The notes beneath the pieces are model-generated. The model made no database searches, had not been told where the DNA came from, and worked only from the letters and a program-made list of their open reading frames with translations. From positions 1 to 53,102 of the forward strand of contig NZ_JAPEMV010000014.1 in NCBI RefSeq assembly GCF_026342355.1: a stretch of 53,102 nt of DNA, in the 5' to 3' direction. Made by a program: the position numbers and the translations under genes. Positions 32,743-40,496 of the stretch are shown in pieces (positions within the stretch are counted from its first letter, which is position 1; each line of letters begins with the position of its first letter). Origin of the DNA: Streptomyces sp. NBC_00249 (GTDB taxonomy: Bacteria > Actinomycetota > Actinomycetes > Streptomycetales > Streptomycetaceae).

Positions 32743-33597
32743 CTAGCCCTCGTCGGCCTTGCGGAACGGCTCCCCACAGCGGCCGCACATCAGGGCGCCC
32801 CCGTCCTCGTCGCCGTCCTCACGGCCGAACTCCCACGTGGCCCGGCTGATCTGGATGCGGCGGGCGGCTTCGGGCTCGCCGTCCTTGCCCGGCTTGGTGC
32901 AGCCGCACACCACGAGAAAGCGCGTCGGCGGGCGCTTCGCCTTCTTCGGCTCGTCGTCGCCCTCGCCCTGGCCGCCCTGGGCTTCGCCGTCGCCGTCTCC
33001 GTCGTCGCCGTTCTCGTCCTCGCCCCCGGTCGGCTTCGCGGTGCCCCCGAAAAGCGCGGTCACCCACGGGTCATGGACGTAGGGCAGGCTGGCCGTGTCC
33101 AAGGTCTGGATGACGGACTCGTACCGCGCGGCGGCCGCGTCGGTGATCTGGCAGTCAGACCACCCGATGACCGACGCGGGCGACGCGGGGCCCTGCAACC
33201 CCAACTCCTCCGCGATCTTCACAAAGCGCTTGTTGTGGTACCGGTAGTCGCTGCTGGTGTCCTTGATGCCCCGGACGTGGGCGAGTGCGTGCGCGGCCTC
33301 GTGTAGAAGCGTCTGCATCGTGCGGCGGCCGCCGAGGCTGATGAGCTCCCCGCCCGCGAACAGTTCGTGGGTGCGGGTCCCGCCCGTCGTCCACCTGCGC
33401 TCGCCGAAGTGCCCCCACTTGAGGGATGCCCCGGTCCTCCCCGTGCCCGTGATCATCAGGACGGCGGGCACGTCGGGGTGCTGAGCTCGGATCGCGCTCC
33501 ACGCGCCCTCTAGGGCGGTGATGATGCGGCTGCCGTGCTCCTGCTGGGCCTCGGCCGGTCCGGCCTGCGTGGGGATCGTCGCGGTGGTCGTGTTCAT
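32743..33597 (-). CDS. SprT-like zinc metalloprotease
   Basis: 284 residues, ATG 33597 behind AGGAAAGCATCG. The zinc protease motif LLHEAAHALAH (HExxH) is near residue 98, with a following YHNKRFVKIAEELGL segment as in SprT/Spartan-type domains. A Gly/Asp/Glu-rich linker (about 195-215) leads to a C-terminal zinc ribbon (VVCGCTK ... CGRCGEPF). Spartan-type proteases degrade proteins crosslinked to DNA. On a plasmid one could remove relaxase or defence proteins bound to incoming DNA, which is inference. Confidence 0.85.
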   Translation of the reverse strand: MNTTTATIPTQAGPAEAQQEHGSRIITALEGAWSAIRAQHPDVPAVLMITGTGRTGASLKWGHFGERRWTTGGTRTHELFAGGELISLGGRRTMQTLLHEAAHALAHVRGIKDTSSDYRYHNKRFVKIAEELGLQGPASPASVIGWSDCQITDAAAARYESVIQTLDTASLPYVHDPWVTALFGGTAKPTGGEDENGDDGDGDGEAQGGQGEGDDEPKKAKRPPTRFLVVCGCTKPGKDGEPEAARRIQISRATWEFGREDGDEDGGALMCGRCGEPFRKADEG

Positions 33598-33640
33598 CGA
33601 TGCTTTCCTATCGTGCCGAGAGTTCGAGTGGGTGCGGATC

Positions 33641-33667
33641 GGGGGCGGCGAACTGATCGCCGCCCCC
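33641..33667 (-). terminator. Terminator hairpin
   Basis: GGGGGCGGCG / CGCCGCCCCC perfect arms after the 33675 stop. Confidence 0.65.
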
Positions 33668-33674
33668 TGGCGGG

Positions 33675-33782
33675 TCAGCTCGCGCGGCGGTCGCGCTGCT
33701 CGGGGATCCGTCGGATCGGCTCCGAGGGCGGACGCTGAGCCGGGATCTTCGGGATGACGGGCTCGTTCTCCGGGTTGTTCAT
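33675..33782 (-). CDS. 35-aa protein under promoter module A
   Basis: ATG 33782 with AAAGGAACCGAG upstream, encoding MNNPENEPVIPKIPAQRPPS and 15 further residues rich in Pro and Arg (RRIPEQRDRR). Too short for a fold; probably a disordered interaction peptide. The full promoter, hairpin leader and ribosome-binding site shared with the 34407 and 38599 genes, and a dedicated terminator, argue that it is a real gene. Confidence 0.55.
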   Translation of the reverse strand: MNNPENEPVIPKIPAQRPPSEPIRRIPEQRDRRAS

Positions 33783-33980
33783 CTCGGTTCCTTTCGGGGG
33801 GTGTTGGTGGTCTGCCTGGTAGGCCGGGTGCCGTTCCCTGCCCTCCCTGACAAGTACTAGATTACAGCAATAGAGCGTCACATCCAACTTTCCGGCGTGT
33901 CGAAGCACCACAAAACCGCAGGTCAGAGACCTACCAGAAGATCTTTCCGAGTTTCTTTTCGCGTGTACATGCGAAGTTGA
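33783..33980 (-). promoter_or_regulatory. Promoter module A with hairpin leader
   Basis: Transcribed to the left. -35 TTGGAT (33882-33887), 17-bp spacer, -10 TAATCT (33859-33864), then the leader GGGAACGGCACCC (33827-33839) and CCACCAACACC (33800-33810). Upstream lies operator site 6 (TTCGCGTGTACATGCGAA, 33958-33975). The same module occurs at 34405 and 38597. Confidence 0.75.
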
Positions 33981-34043
33981 AGCGTGGCCGAGTCGTGAGG
34001 CCTTGCGATGCCGGAGATGCTCAGCCTTCGGCTCGCGCGTGGC

Positions 34044-34080
34044 GACGCCGGGGGCGGGCTCGGTGCCCGCCCCCGGCGTC
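34044..34080 (-). terminator. Terminator hairpin
   Basis: Perfect 15-bp arms GACGCCGGGGGCGGG / CCCGCCCCCGGCGTC directly after the 34084 stop. Confidence 0.7.
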
Positions 34081-34083
34081 GGC

Positions 34084-34407
34084 TCAGCCGGTCGGCCGCT
34101 TCCAGCCAAGGGCCTCGGCCTGTTCACTGCTGACAAGATGCGGAAGGAGGAAACCAAGGGTCTCGCCAGCCTCCTGCGGGACATCGAGCCCGGGGTGGAG
34201 ATCGGCGGCGCGGAAGGCCAGCGCGTACGACAGCACTCCGGCCGCCACCATGTCCGGCCCGATGAGCTCGATCACGGCGGTGACGTCCATACCGCGCTCG
34301 GTGGCGCACGGAAGCAAGCAGTCCAGCTCAAAGGCGACCTCGGCCCGCATAGCCTCCGGTTCCGCGAGCTCCTTGCGCGCGGCCCTGATGCTGGCGCGAA
34401 CGTCCAT
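34084..34407 (-). CDS. Hypothetical helical protein, 107 aa
   Basis: ATG 34407 behind AAAGGAACAGAC. All-helical and acidic (SIRAARKELAEPEAMRAEVA; VTAVIELIGPDMVAAGVLSY; EAGETLGFLLPHLVSSEQAE). It resembles the 38599 gene product in composition and shares its promoter almost base for base, so the two may be distant paralogues or interchangeable cassettes. No motif recognised. It has its own terminator, so it is a single-gene unit. Confidence 0.65.
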   Translation of the reverse strand: MDVRASIRAARKELAEPEAMRAEVAFELDCLLPCATERGMDVTAVIELIGPDMVAAGVLSYALAFRAADLHPGLDVPQEAGETLGFLLPHLVSSEQAEALGWKRPTG

Positions 34408-35067
34408 GTCTGTTCCTTTCGGTGGGTGTTGGTGGCTTGTCTGGTGGGGGCTGGGTGCCGTTCCCTGCCCTCCCTGACAAGTACTAGATTACAGCAATAG
34501 AGCCTCACGTCCAAGTTTCCGGCGTGTCGCGGGACCACAAAACCGCAGGTCAGGGACCTGCTAAAAGATCTTTCCGAGTTTCTTTTCGCGTGTACACGCG
34601 AAGTTGAGGCGGCGGCGCCTGGCCCCGGCTCGTCGGCGGCGACCTGGCCGTGCTCACGCTCCTGGCGCTCGTCATGGGTCGGCCGTCCGGCGGCCTGCGC
34701 CGTCCCACCCACGGCGCTTAGGCCCGTGGGTGCCCACGGGCGTGGGGGACGCTGATCACGACGCGCAGAGCGACCACAGCGAGACCCGCACCGACGCGGA
34801 GCGACCACACCGGCCGCCATTTGAGCGCGGCAGCTGCCAGATCCCCGCCAGCCACGGCCGGGCGGCGCGGTCGCCTCACGCGCCCGCATCCGCGACGGCG
34901 GGGGAACGCGCCTGCACCCCGTACACGCCCGGCAGACGCCCAACCTCGCCCCACCCGGGCGCCCCCCTCCCGCCGCTGCCGTCTTTTCCACGCCCCGAAC
35001 CGCCGCAGACGGCAACGCCGCCGGCCACGCATGCCATGTAACAGATGCCGCCCCACAATCAACCCGC
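34405..35067. repeat. 663-bp direct repeat, copy B (promoter module)
   Basis: Nearly identical to 38597-39257. It begins at the start codon of the 34407 gene and contains the leader hairpin (34453-34465), -10 TAATCT (34486-34491), -35 TTGGAC (34509-34514, 17-bp spacer), a GCAGGTC/GACCTGC palindrome (34549-34565), operator site 7 TTCGCGTGTACACGCGAA (34585-34602), and about 450 bp with no convincing gene. Confidence 0.85.
34585..34602. promoter_or_regulatory. Dispersed operator palindrome, site 7
   Basis: Perfect form TTCGCGTGTACACGCGAA, about 70 bp upstream of the -35 box of module B. Confidence 0.65.
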
Positions 35068-35125
35068 ACACCGCGAATCCGCAGGGCCACGGACGGCCCG
35101 GCGCCGACTGCGGGAGACTGAGCGG

Positions 35126-35677
35126 ATGAACGGACAGACGGGCAGTCAGGGCGAGTCACTCGCGCCGGTGACGAATGGGGACCGGGCGTTGGTCGCCTGG
35201 CTTCAGATGGATGCTGAGCTGCGTCCCGCGCGGCCGGGCTGGGCCTATGGCTCTCTGGCCGGGCTGCTGCTCGGGGCGGGCCGGCTGTTCACGGCGGCGC
35301 CGTGGCCGGGCGGCGGGCTGCCTCCCGGTGAGCCGGGGCGGTGCTTCATCGAGTCGATCATGTGGGCCACCGACAACTCCAGCGGCGAGCTCGCCTATGT
35401 GGAGGGGTGGGCCTGGGATGTGGCCTATCCCGTGGAGCACGCGTGGTGCTCGACGGCGGACGGGACGGTGCGTGACCTGACCTGGCCGCGTCCCGGGGCC
35501 TCCTACCTCGGTCTGCCGGTGGTGCCCGAGGCCGCATCCGCGCTCATGGGCCGCCACGGCGGGCCGCTCCTGCACGCCAACGGGATGCCGGGGCCGGTCG
35601 CCCTGGACTGGATGCGCGATGGCGTGCCGGCCGACCTCCTCGCCGATGTCGGCCGCCCGGTGCCGGCCGCCGTCTAG
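35126..35677 (+). CDS. Hypothetical protein, 183 aa
   Basis: ATG 35126 behind GGGAGACTGAGC. Compact globular composition with many tryptophans (PGWAYGSLAGLLLGAG; SIMWATDNSSGELAYVEGWAW; LTWPRPGASYLGLPVVP). No catalytic or metal motif stands out. I do not recognise the family. It is transcribed against its neighbours and its stop TAG is shared base for base with the convergent HTH gene (CTAG at 35674-35677). Confidence 0.65.
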   Translation: MNGQTGSQGESLAPVTNGDRALVAWLQMDAELRPARPGWAYGSLAGLLLGAGRLFTAAPWPGGGLPPGEPGRCFIESIMWATDNSSGELAYVEGWAWDVAYPVEHAWCSTADGTVRDLTWPRPGASYLGLPVVPEAASALMGRHGGPLLHANGMPGPVALDWMRDGVPADLLADVGRPVPAAV

Positions 35678-36267
35678 GACTCGCGGCGGGCCTCGTCGGC
35701 CTTGGCCATGAGGCGCTCGGCGGTCCGGGTGCTGACCCCGTAGCGCTCGGCAAGCTCGTCGGCGGTCACGGGCCTGGCCTGTCCGGCCTCGACGGCCTCG
35801 GCGATTGCTGCGACTTCGCGGACGCGTCGGTCCGTCGGGGCACTCCGCGGTACCAGGTCCTTGGCCCCGGCGGTGCGGCCCTTGTACTGCGTCTCACGGC
35901 CGGCGCGGGCTACGGCGGCCGCGCGGGTCCACCAGCGGCGTCCGTGGCGCTCCGTGCCCCTGTTCATCAGGCCGTTCACGGCGTCGGCCCGGACGGTGGA
36001 CGCGGCGATGCCGGCGACGGCACCGGCCTCGGTGTCGGTCAGCAGGTCGTCCGGATGCGGGCCGCTCGGAAGCGTCGGCAGGGGTTCGCCGGCCAGGTGG
36101 GCGTCGACCTGGGCAGCGTCGTAGATGAGAGGCCGCGCGGAGCCGGGCAGCGGCTTCACCGCGGCGGCGAATGCCTTGTGGTGGCGGCGGCGCCACGTGC
36201 TGTCTGACACACCGGCGCGCGCGGCAACGTCGTGGATATCGAGTGTGGGGCGGCCACGGGGGATCAC
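35674..36267 (-). CDS. Multi-HTH DNA-binding protein
   Basis: 197 residues. Three HTH-like units: N-terminal (DIHDVAARAGVSDSTWRRRH), central (DTEAGAVAGIAASTVRADAV) and C-terminal (TADELAERYGVSTRTAERLM). Between them lie RRWWTRAAAVARAGRE and basic stretches. The repeated plan suggests binding to a multi-site DNA region. A plasmid regulator or architectural protein is likely; enzyme activity is not indicated. It overlaps its convergent neighbour by 4 bp. Confidence 0.75.
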   Translation of the reverse strand: MIPRGRPTLDIHDVAARAGVSDSTWRRRHHKAFAAAVKPLPGSARPLIYDAAQVDAHLAGEPLPTLPSGPHPDDLLTDTEAGAVAGIAASTVRADAVNGLMNRGTERHGRRWWTRAAAVARAGRETQYKGRTAGAKDLVPRSAPTDRRVREVAAIAEAVEAGQARPVTADELAERYGVSTRTAERLMAKADEARRES

Positions 36268-36331
36268 GGGGGAGGCTCCTGGGGTCGGCCCCCGGCGCTG
36301 GTGCGGGGGCGGGATTCGGTCTGCTGCGAGG

Positions 36332-36493
36332 CTACGGGGCGGGCGGGCCGGCCCTGTGGTGGACCTGGCGTACGCGCCGTCTGGGGCACGCGGCAGCGCG
36401 GCCGTGGCGGCTCGATGCCGCCTCGGCCGCTCCGCGCCGCCGGCCCGGGTGCCGGCACACGGCAGGGCGGTCTACACTGGTGCAGCTTTCCAT
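36332..36493 (-). CDS. Possible 53-aa basic protein behind a diverged cassette leader
   Basis: ATG 36493 with AAGGCGGA upstream and, before that, CCACCAACACC as in the other cassette leaders. The product (MESCTSVDRPAVCRHPGRRR...) is Arg/Ala-rich with four cysteines. The leader context is the main support; composition alone would not suggest a gene. Confidence 0.3.
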   Translation of the reverse strand: MESCTSVDRPAVCRHPGRRRGAAEAASSRHGRAAACPRRRVRQVHHRAGPPAP

Positions 36494-36527
36494 TCCGCCT
36501 TCGGGCGGGTGTTGGTGGGAGCAATTT

Positions 36528-36573
36528 AGGCCGGTGGATGCCGTCACCTTCGGGTGTCCCACCGGCCTTTCCC
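36528..36573 (+). terminator. Terminator-like hairpin with T-run on the plus strand
   Basis: AGGCCGGTGG / CCACCGGCCT arms followed by TTT. On the minus strand its inner part (ACGGCATCC) resembles the cassette-leader loop. Confidence 0.55.
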
Positions 36574-36586
36574 ATGTCGCGGCGAC

Positions 36587-36611
36587 GGCCCGGGGGCTTG
36601 GCCCCCGGGCC
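36587..36611 (-). terminator. Terminator hairpin
   Basis: GGCCCGGGGGC / GCCCCCGGGCC perfect 11-bp arms after the 36622 stop. Confidence 0.6.
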
Positions 36612-36621
36612 GCTGCCCGGT

Positions 36622-36804
36622 CTAGAACACGCTGTCGCGGATGACCACGATCCCGTCCCGCAGCTTCCATTCGTCCACGTCCACGAGGTCGGATGGGGCG
36701 ATCACGTGTTCACAGTCGGGGTTGGTGCAGGCCAGCAGGGCCGTGGGGCGCAACTGGGCATAGTTGCCGATCATGCAGTCTCCACAGCGGGGCTCAATCC
36801 ACAT
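36622..36804 (-). CDS. Small zinc-ribbon protein, 60 aa
   Basis: ATG 36804 with GAAGGGAACC upstream. Cysteines in CGDC near the start and CTNPDC in the middle fit a zinc ribbon (MWIEPRCGDCMIGNY; LLACTNPDCEHVI), followed by a beta-rich tail (DEWKLRDGIVVIRDSVF). Last gene of the cassette series that starts at 38599. Small zinc ribbons of this type often bind nucleic acid or partner proteins; the specific role is unknown. Confidence 0.7.
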   Translation of the reverse strand: MWIEPRCGDCMIGNYAQLRPTALLACTNPDCEHVIAPSDLVDVDEWKLRDGIVVIRDSVF

Positions 36805-36857
36805 AGCGGTTCCCTTCGGGACGGTGTTGGTGGTCGCGGTCCGGGGTGCCGTTCCCC
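36805..36857 (-). promoter_or_regulatory. Cassette leader with AACGGCA hairpin
   Basis: GGGG-AACGGCA-CCCC stem-loop (36843-36857), CCACCAACACC (36823-36833), then the ribosome-binding site of the 36804 gene. Confidence 0.65.
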
Positions 36858-36868
36858 TTTCCGGCATA

Positions 36869-36894
36869 CGGCCCCGGGCTGATGCCCGGGGCCG
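36869..36894 (-). terminator. Hairpin between cassettes
   Basis: CGGCCCCGGGC / GCCCGGGGCCG arms after the 36909 stop. Confidence 0.6.
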
Positions 36895-36908
36895 TGGTTG
36901 CGGCCGCC

Positions 36909-37460
36909 CTAGGGGGCGGTGCGGGCCGTGCGTACGGCGTGGAGTCGGGCGGCGTGGGCCTCGTCCCAGAAATCCGTCTCGGCCTGGTCGGCCAGCTCTT
37001 CGGCCGTGCCGTCGTACCGGTCGGCGGCGGCCGCGTACAGGTCGGCGACGGCTCCGGCCAGGGCGTCCCTGTCGCGCGGGTCGGTGTCCGGCCGGGGAGC
37101 ACGCGGGGCGCCGCCGGATGCGGTGAGGCCCTGCCCGCCGTTCGCGGCGTCGCTCCACTGGGCCGGGAGGTCCTGGGACCAGTGGATGGCGAATGCCCGG
37201 GTGAGCACGGTCTCAGGGCTGTGCCATCCGTCGGCCAGGTGCAGGACATCCGTCACGGCGGCGGTGATGAGCTCCTGCCACATCGAACAGGGCACGGGCG
37301 TCCACCTGCCGGTGTGCGGGCGGTGAAGGTGCGCGATGCTCCACCCTCGGCGGGCGCGGGCCGTGGGGGTGTCGTGCGGCTGGGCGTGGGCCAGGTGCTC
37401 GCGCACGATCTCGGCTCCGCGTGCGGCGCGCTCGTCGGGCGTGGGGGCAGTGGTCTCCAT
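36909..37460 (-). CDS. Hypothetical helical protein, 183 aa
   Basis: ATG 37460 with GAAGGGACCGAC upstream. Helical, Ala/Asp/His/Trp-rich (ELITAAVTDVLHLADGWHSP; DALAGAVADLYAAAADRYDG; AEELADQAETDFWDEAHAARL). The segment DVLHLADGWHSPETVLTRAF is similar in pattern to DLFHHADGLISPVGLMRVAA in the 38599 product, so the two probably share a fold. No known family. Confidence 0.68.
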   Translation of the reverse strand: METTAPTPDERAARGAEIVREHLAHAQPHDTPTARARRGWSIAHLHRPHTGRWTPVPCSMWQELITAAVTDVLHLADGWHSPETVLTRAFAIHWSQDLPAQWSDAANGGQGLTASGGAPRAPRPDTDPRDRDALAGAVADLYAAAADRYDGTAEELADQAETDFWDEAHAARLHAVRTARTAP

Positions 37461-37520
37461 GTCGGTCCCTTCGGTGGGGTGTTGGTGGTGCCGGGGGCGG
37501 GTGCCGTTCCCGCCCCCGGG
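37461..37520 (-). promoter_or_regulatory. Cassette leader with AACGGCA hairpin
   Basis: CCGGGGGCGGG-AACGGCA-CCCGCCCCCGG long stem, CCACCAACACC at 37478-37488, then the ribosome-binding site. The stem is longer than in the other leaders but the loop is identical. Confidence 0.7.
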
Positions 37521-37534
37521 AATTGCAGCGGGCG

Positions 37535-38023
37535 CTACAGCTCGTCGTCGTCCTGACCGGGGTCCTGACCGGGGATGGTCAGGGTGAACGCCCCGCAGGT
37601 GGCGCCCTCGTCCTCGTCGCCCTGGTGCTCGCCGTGGGTGGCGTGGCAGTCCGGGCGGGTGCAGACGTAAGTGTCGGGGGTGGCGGGGTTCTCGCACTCG
37701 TTGGTGCCGCAGACGGGGCAGTGGATCGCGTCTTCGCCGCCGAAGCATCCGGCGCCGTAGGTGCAGCGGGCGCCTACGAGGGTGCCGTTGCAGCCTTCGG
37801 CGGGGCACGCGGGCTGATCCTGTACCGTCTGGCCGTCGGCCTTGTAGAGCTCCCATCCGTCCTGGTGGACGTCCACGGCCGTGAGCTGGCACCCGTGGGG
37901 CATGGTGTGCGCAACGGTGACGAACTCGCCTTGCATCGCGGTGAACGCTTCGCACGCGTCCATCTCGTCGGCGGCCTCGACCGTCACGAGTACGTCCGCA
38001 GGTGCCAGAAATGTGAACTTCAT
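37535..38023 (-). CDS. Cysteine-rich zinc-binding protein, 162 aa
   Basis: ATG 38023 behind AGAAGGAAGATCA. An N-terminal alpha/beta domain (MKFTFLAPADVLVTVEAADEM..., residues 1-62) is followed by at least four Cys/His pairs: CPAEGC, C-x6-C, CPVCGTNEC and CTRPDCHATHGEH, i.e. tandem zinc ribbons. The tail is acidic (GQDDDEL). The front domain looks like a small ferredoxin-like fold. Possible role in nucleic-acid or protein binding; unassigned. Confidence 0.7.
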   Translation of the reverse strand: MKFTFLAPADVLVTVEAADEMDACEAFTAMQGEFVTVAHTMPHGCQLTAVDVHQDGWELYKADGQTVQDQPACPAEGCNGTLVGARCTYGAGCFGGEDAIHCPVCGTNECENPATPDTYVCTRPDCHATHGEHQGDEDEGATCGAFTLTIPGQDPGQDDDEL

Positions 38024-38091
38024 TGATCTTCCTTCTCTTCGGGGTGCTGGTGGTGGTGCCGGGGGCGGGTGCCGTTCCCGCCCCCGGCGTC
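38024..38091 (-). promoter_or_regulatory. Cassette leader with AACGGCA hairpin
   Basis: GCCGGGGGCGGG-AACGGCA-CCCGCCCCCGGC stem-loop, then CCACCAGCACC (one change) and the ribosome-binding site of the 38023 gene. Confidence 0.68.
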
Positions 38092-38098
38092 TGGGGGT

Positions 38099-38599
38099 CT
38101 ACCTGGTGAAGCGGGCGGCGCGGGCGGCCTTTGCCTGAACGAACCGCTCCTGCTCCACCTCGTCGGACCATCCGGCGAACGCCATGACAGTCAGGTGCTC
38201 GATCGGGATCTCACCCGTCTCGGCGTGCGCGAGTACGGCCGTCACCGCACCCGCGATGAGTCCCGGCTGCCCTTCCTCGCCAATCGCGCAGAGGAACGGG
38301 ACCACGTTGACCGTGGCGCGGAGTTCCGACGCTGCAACGCGCATGAGTCCGACGGGGCTGATCAGGCCGTCCGCGTGGTGGAACAGGTCACTGAGCATGG
38401 GCGCGAGCGACTCCCATTCGCAGCCCGGGGGGACCTCTTCGCTCTCGTAGTAGGCCTCGGCCATGACCCGGCCGATCTCGGCCCGGTCGCCGTGGGCGAG
38501 GGTCTCTCCGGCTGCGGCGGCCCGCTCGATGAAGAGCGCGGCGAGCTGGCTGCCGTTGTCGGCCCGCTCCGCGTTGGTGCCGGTCCCAAGGTTCATCAT
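38099..38599 (-). CDS. Hypothetical helical protein, 166 aa
   Basis: ATG 38599 behind AAAGGAACAGAC. All-helical with conserved-looking segments (QLAALFIERAAAAGETLAHG; SDLFHHADGLISPVGLMRVA; LIAGAVTAVLAHAETGEIPI). Related in pattern to the 37460 product. First gene downstream of promoter module C and head of a cassette row (38599, 38023, 37460, 36804) in which every gene has its own hairpin leader. Function unknown. Confidence 0.68.
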   Translation of the reverse strand: MMNLGTGTNAERADNGSQLAALFIERAAAAGETLAHGDRAEIGRVMAEAYYESEEVPPGCEWESLAPMLSDLFHHADGLISPVGLMRVAASELRATVNVVPFLCAIGEEGQPGLIAGAVTAVLAHAETGEIPIEHLTVMAFAGWSDEVEQERFVQAKAARAARFTR

Positions 38600-39257
38600 G
38601 TCTGTTCCTTTCGGTGGTGTTGGTGGCTTGTCTGGTGGGGGCTGGGTGCCGTTCCCTGCCCTCCCTGACAAGCACTAGATTACAGCAATAGAGCCTCACG
38701 TCCAAGTTTCCGGCGTGTCGCGGGACCACAAAACCGCAGGTCAGGGACCTGCTAAAAGATCTTTCCGAGTTTCTTTTCGCGTGTACACGCGAAGTTGAGG
38801 CGGCGGCGCCTGGCCCCGGCTCGTCGGCGCCCGCCTGGCCGTGCTCACGCTCCTGGCGCTCGTCATGGTCGGCTGTCCGGCGGCCTGCGCCGTCCCACCC
38901 ACGGCGCTTAGGCCCGTGGGTGCCCACGGGCGTGGGGGACGCTGATCACGACGCGCAGAGCGACCACAGCGAGACCCGCACCGACGCGGAGCGACCTCAC
39001 CGGCCGCCATTTGAGCGCGGCAGCTGCCAGATCCCCGCCAGCCACGGCCGGGCGGCGCGGTCGCCTCACGCGCCCGCATCCGCGACGGCGGGGGAACGCG
39101 CCTGCACCCCGTACATGCCCGGCAGACGCCCAACCTCGCCCCACCCGGGCGCCCCCCTCCCGCCGCTGCCGTCTTTTCCACGCCCCGAACCGCCGCAGAC
39201 GGCAACGCCGCCGGCCACGCATGCCATGTAACAGATGCCGCCCCACAATCAACCCGC
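38597..39257. repeat. 661-bp direct repeat, copy C (promoter module)
   Basis: Near-identical to 34405-35067, with -10 TAATCT (38677-38682), -35 TTGGAC (38700-38705), 17-bp spacer, and operator site 8 (38776-38793). The identity starts at the start codon and ends at AACCCGC, with no insertion-sequence ends. Recent duplication or gene conversion. Confidence 0.85.
38776..38793. promoter_or_regulatory. Dispersed operator palindrome, site 8
   Basis: Perfect form TTCGCGTGTACACGCGAA upstream of promoter module C. Confidence 0.65.
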
Positions 39258-39458
39258 GGGCGCCGGTCGGGCAGGCGGGATCACGGCGGACCTGCGGGAT
39301 CACCCCATGGCTCCGCAGGCCACGCGCTGGACGTACCCAATGGCTACTTCCGCCCTCACGCCAGCCGGCCGCTTCTCCACAGGCAGCCCGACGAGACCCG
39401 CCCGGATCAGGACCGGACTGCTCCCCTGTGGCGTCAACACCCGGGCGCCGAACCCTAT

Positions 39459-39486
39459 TTGTCTGGTTAGCAACGGACCGTATGAT
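39459..39486 (+). promoter_or_regulatory. Possible promoter
   Basis: TTGTCT, 16 bp, TATGAT, in a locally AT-richer stretch, reading toward the 39730 gene about 240 bp away. Otherwise 39258-39729 shows no supported gene. Confidence 0.4.
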
Positions 39487-39729
39487 ATCGTGCACTTGTT
39501 CCCCGCCGACGTCTGGGGATTTTTGGGCAGAGTTTTCCTGTGGATCTGAGGCACCGCACAAGTCCGTGTTGGAGCGACGACAGCAGGCAGCCAGCGCCTT
39601 TCGGGTGCGAGTCGGCCGCGCTCGTGTTGATCACGTCTGTTGCCGTTTGCCAACAGGGGTGGTCGGGCTCGGCTGCCGCCTCCACGGCATCGGACTGGCC
39701 ACCCCGCCCGATCGGGTTAGGGGACTTGA

Positions 39730-39912
39730 GTGAAGAACGTTGTGATTGTGCTGCTGGTGGCTGCCCTGGTGGGTGTCGTGTGCGTCGTTGTGGCGTACCT
39801 GCTCGGGGCTGGGCCTCTTGCCGCCTTGGGCGTTGGTGGTACCGCGTTTGTCGCTGTGACCACGGTCGAGATGATGGTGTTGGACTACCTCGCCACGGCC
39901 CCGGTTTCGTAG
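39730..39912 (+). CDS. Small membrane protein, 60 aa
   Basis: GTG start behind AGGGGACTTGA. Two hydrophobic helices, residues 4-24 (VVIVLLVAALVGVVCVVVAY) and about 31-52 (AALGVGGTAFVAVTTVEMMV), linked by a short GAGPL loop. No signal cleavage. Function unknown; holins, antitoxins and plasmid entry factors can look like this. Isolated gene with a terminator behind it. Confidence 0.6.
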   Translation: MKNVVIVLLVAALVGVVCVVVAYLLGAGPLAALGVGGTAFVAVTTVEMMVLDYLATAPVS

Positions 39913-39928
39913 GGTTAACGGGGCGCCT

Positions 39929-39958
39929 GGCGGCCCCGCACGAGGGCTGCGGGCCGCC
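39929..39958. terminator. Bidirectional terminator hairpin
   Basis: GGCGGCCC / GGGCCGCC arms between the convergent 39912 and 39976 gene ends. Confidence 0.55.
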
Positions 39959-39975
39959 GACCGACCGGGGGGGTG

Positions 39976-40491
39976 CTACAGCCTGGTGAGGACTTCGGCG
40001 GCGGCGCACTGCTGGCAGGCCCGGGCTCGCGGGCGGGCGAGCGCGGTCAGTGCCTCGTCGAGGTCGAGTTCGGGGCTGCCGGGTGGGGCGAGTGCGCATC
40101 CGTATTCGTGGACGACGGTTCCGGTGGCGGGGCTGCCGGGGCCGGCGGCCCGGGTGTGCTCGACGGTCCATGCCCACGACATGTCTACGCCCGGCGGTGG
40201 CGGGGCGAGGTAGGGGTGGGACGGGCGGGGCGGCGGCCGCTCTTCCACGGGGACGGTGCTGTAGTCCGCGCCTTCCACGGGGCGTACGTAGTCGTCGTCT
40301 TCGTCGGCGGGGACCCACACGGTGTACTCGACGGGCTCGACGTCTCGTTCGGGGGTAACGGACCAGACGGGCAGGCCTACGCGGTAGCGCCATCCGCTGG
40401 GGGTCCAGCGTCTGGCATGAAGCCGGGCCCGGACGGTCTGACCGTCTGGCAGGGTGAGCCATACGGGCGGCGGGCTGGCGGGCTCGTTCAT
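39976..40491 (-). CDS. Hypothetical protein, 171 aa
   Basis: ATG 40491, five bases after the stop of the upstream zinc-ribbon gene. The N-terminal half is beta-rich (VWLTLPDGQTVRARLHARRW; WRYRVGLPVWSVTPERDVEP), a Pro-rich linker (PPPRPSHPYLAPPPPG) follows, and the end carries a cysteine pair (ACQQC). No known family. Its coupling to a 52-residue zinc ribbon suggests that the two proteins work together. Confidence 0.65.
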   Translation of the reverse strand: MNEPASPPPVWLTLPDGQTVRARLHARRWTPSGWRYRVGLPVWSVTPERDVEPVEYTVWVPADEDDDYVRPVEGADYSTVPVEERPPPRPSHPYLAPPPPGVDMSWAWTVEHTRAAGPGSPATGTVVHEYGCALAPPGSPELDLDEALTALARPRARACQQCAAAEVLTRL

Positions 40492-40496
40492 ACAGG

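Noticed and set aside
34604..35041. Long open frames on both strands inside the 663-bp repeats
   Set aside because: No ribosome-binding sites, implausible composition, and changes between copies do not respect any frame; high GC keeps frames open.
39235..39653. Open frames on both strands downstream of repeat C
   Set aside because: No start signals, poor codon bias and no protein-like features.
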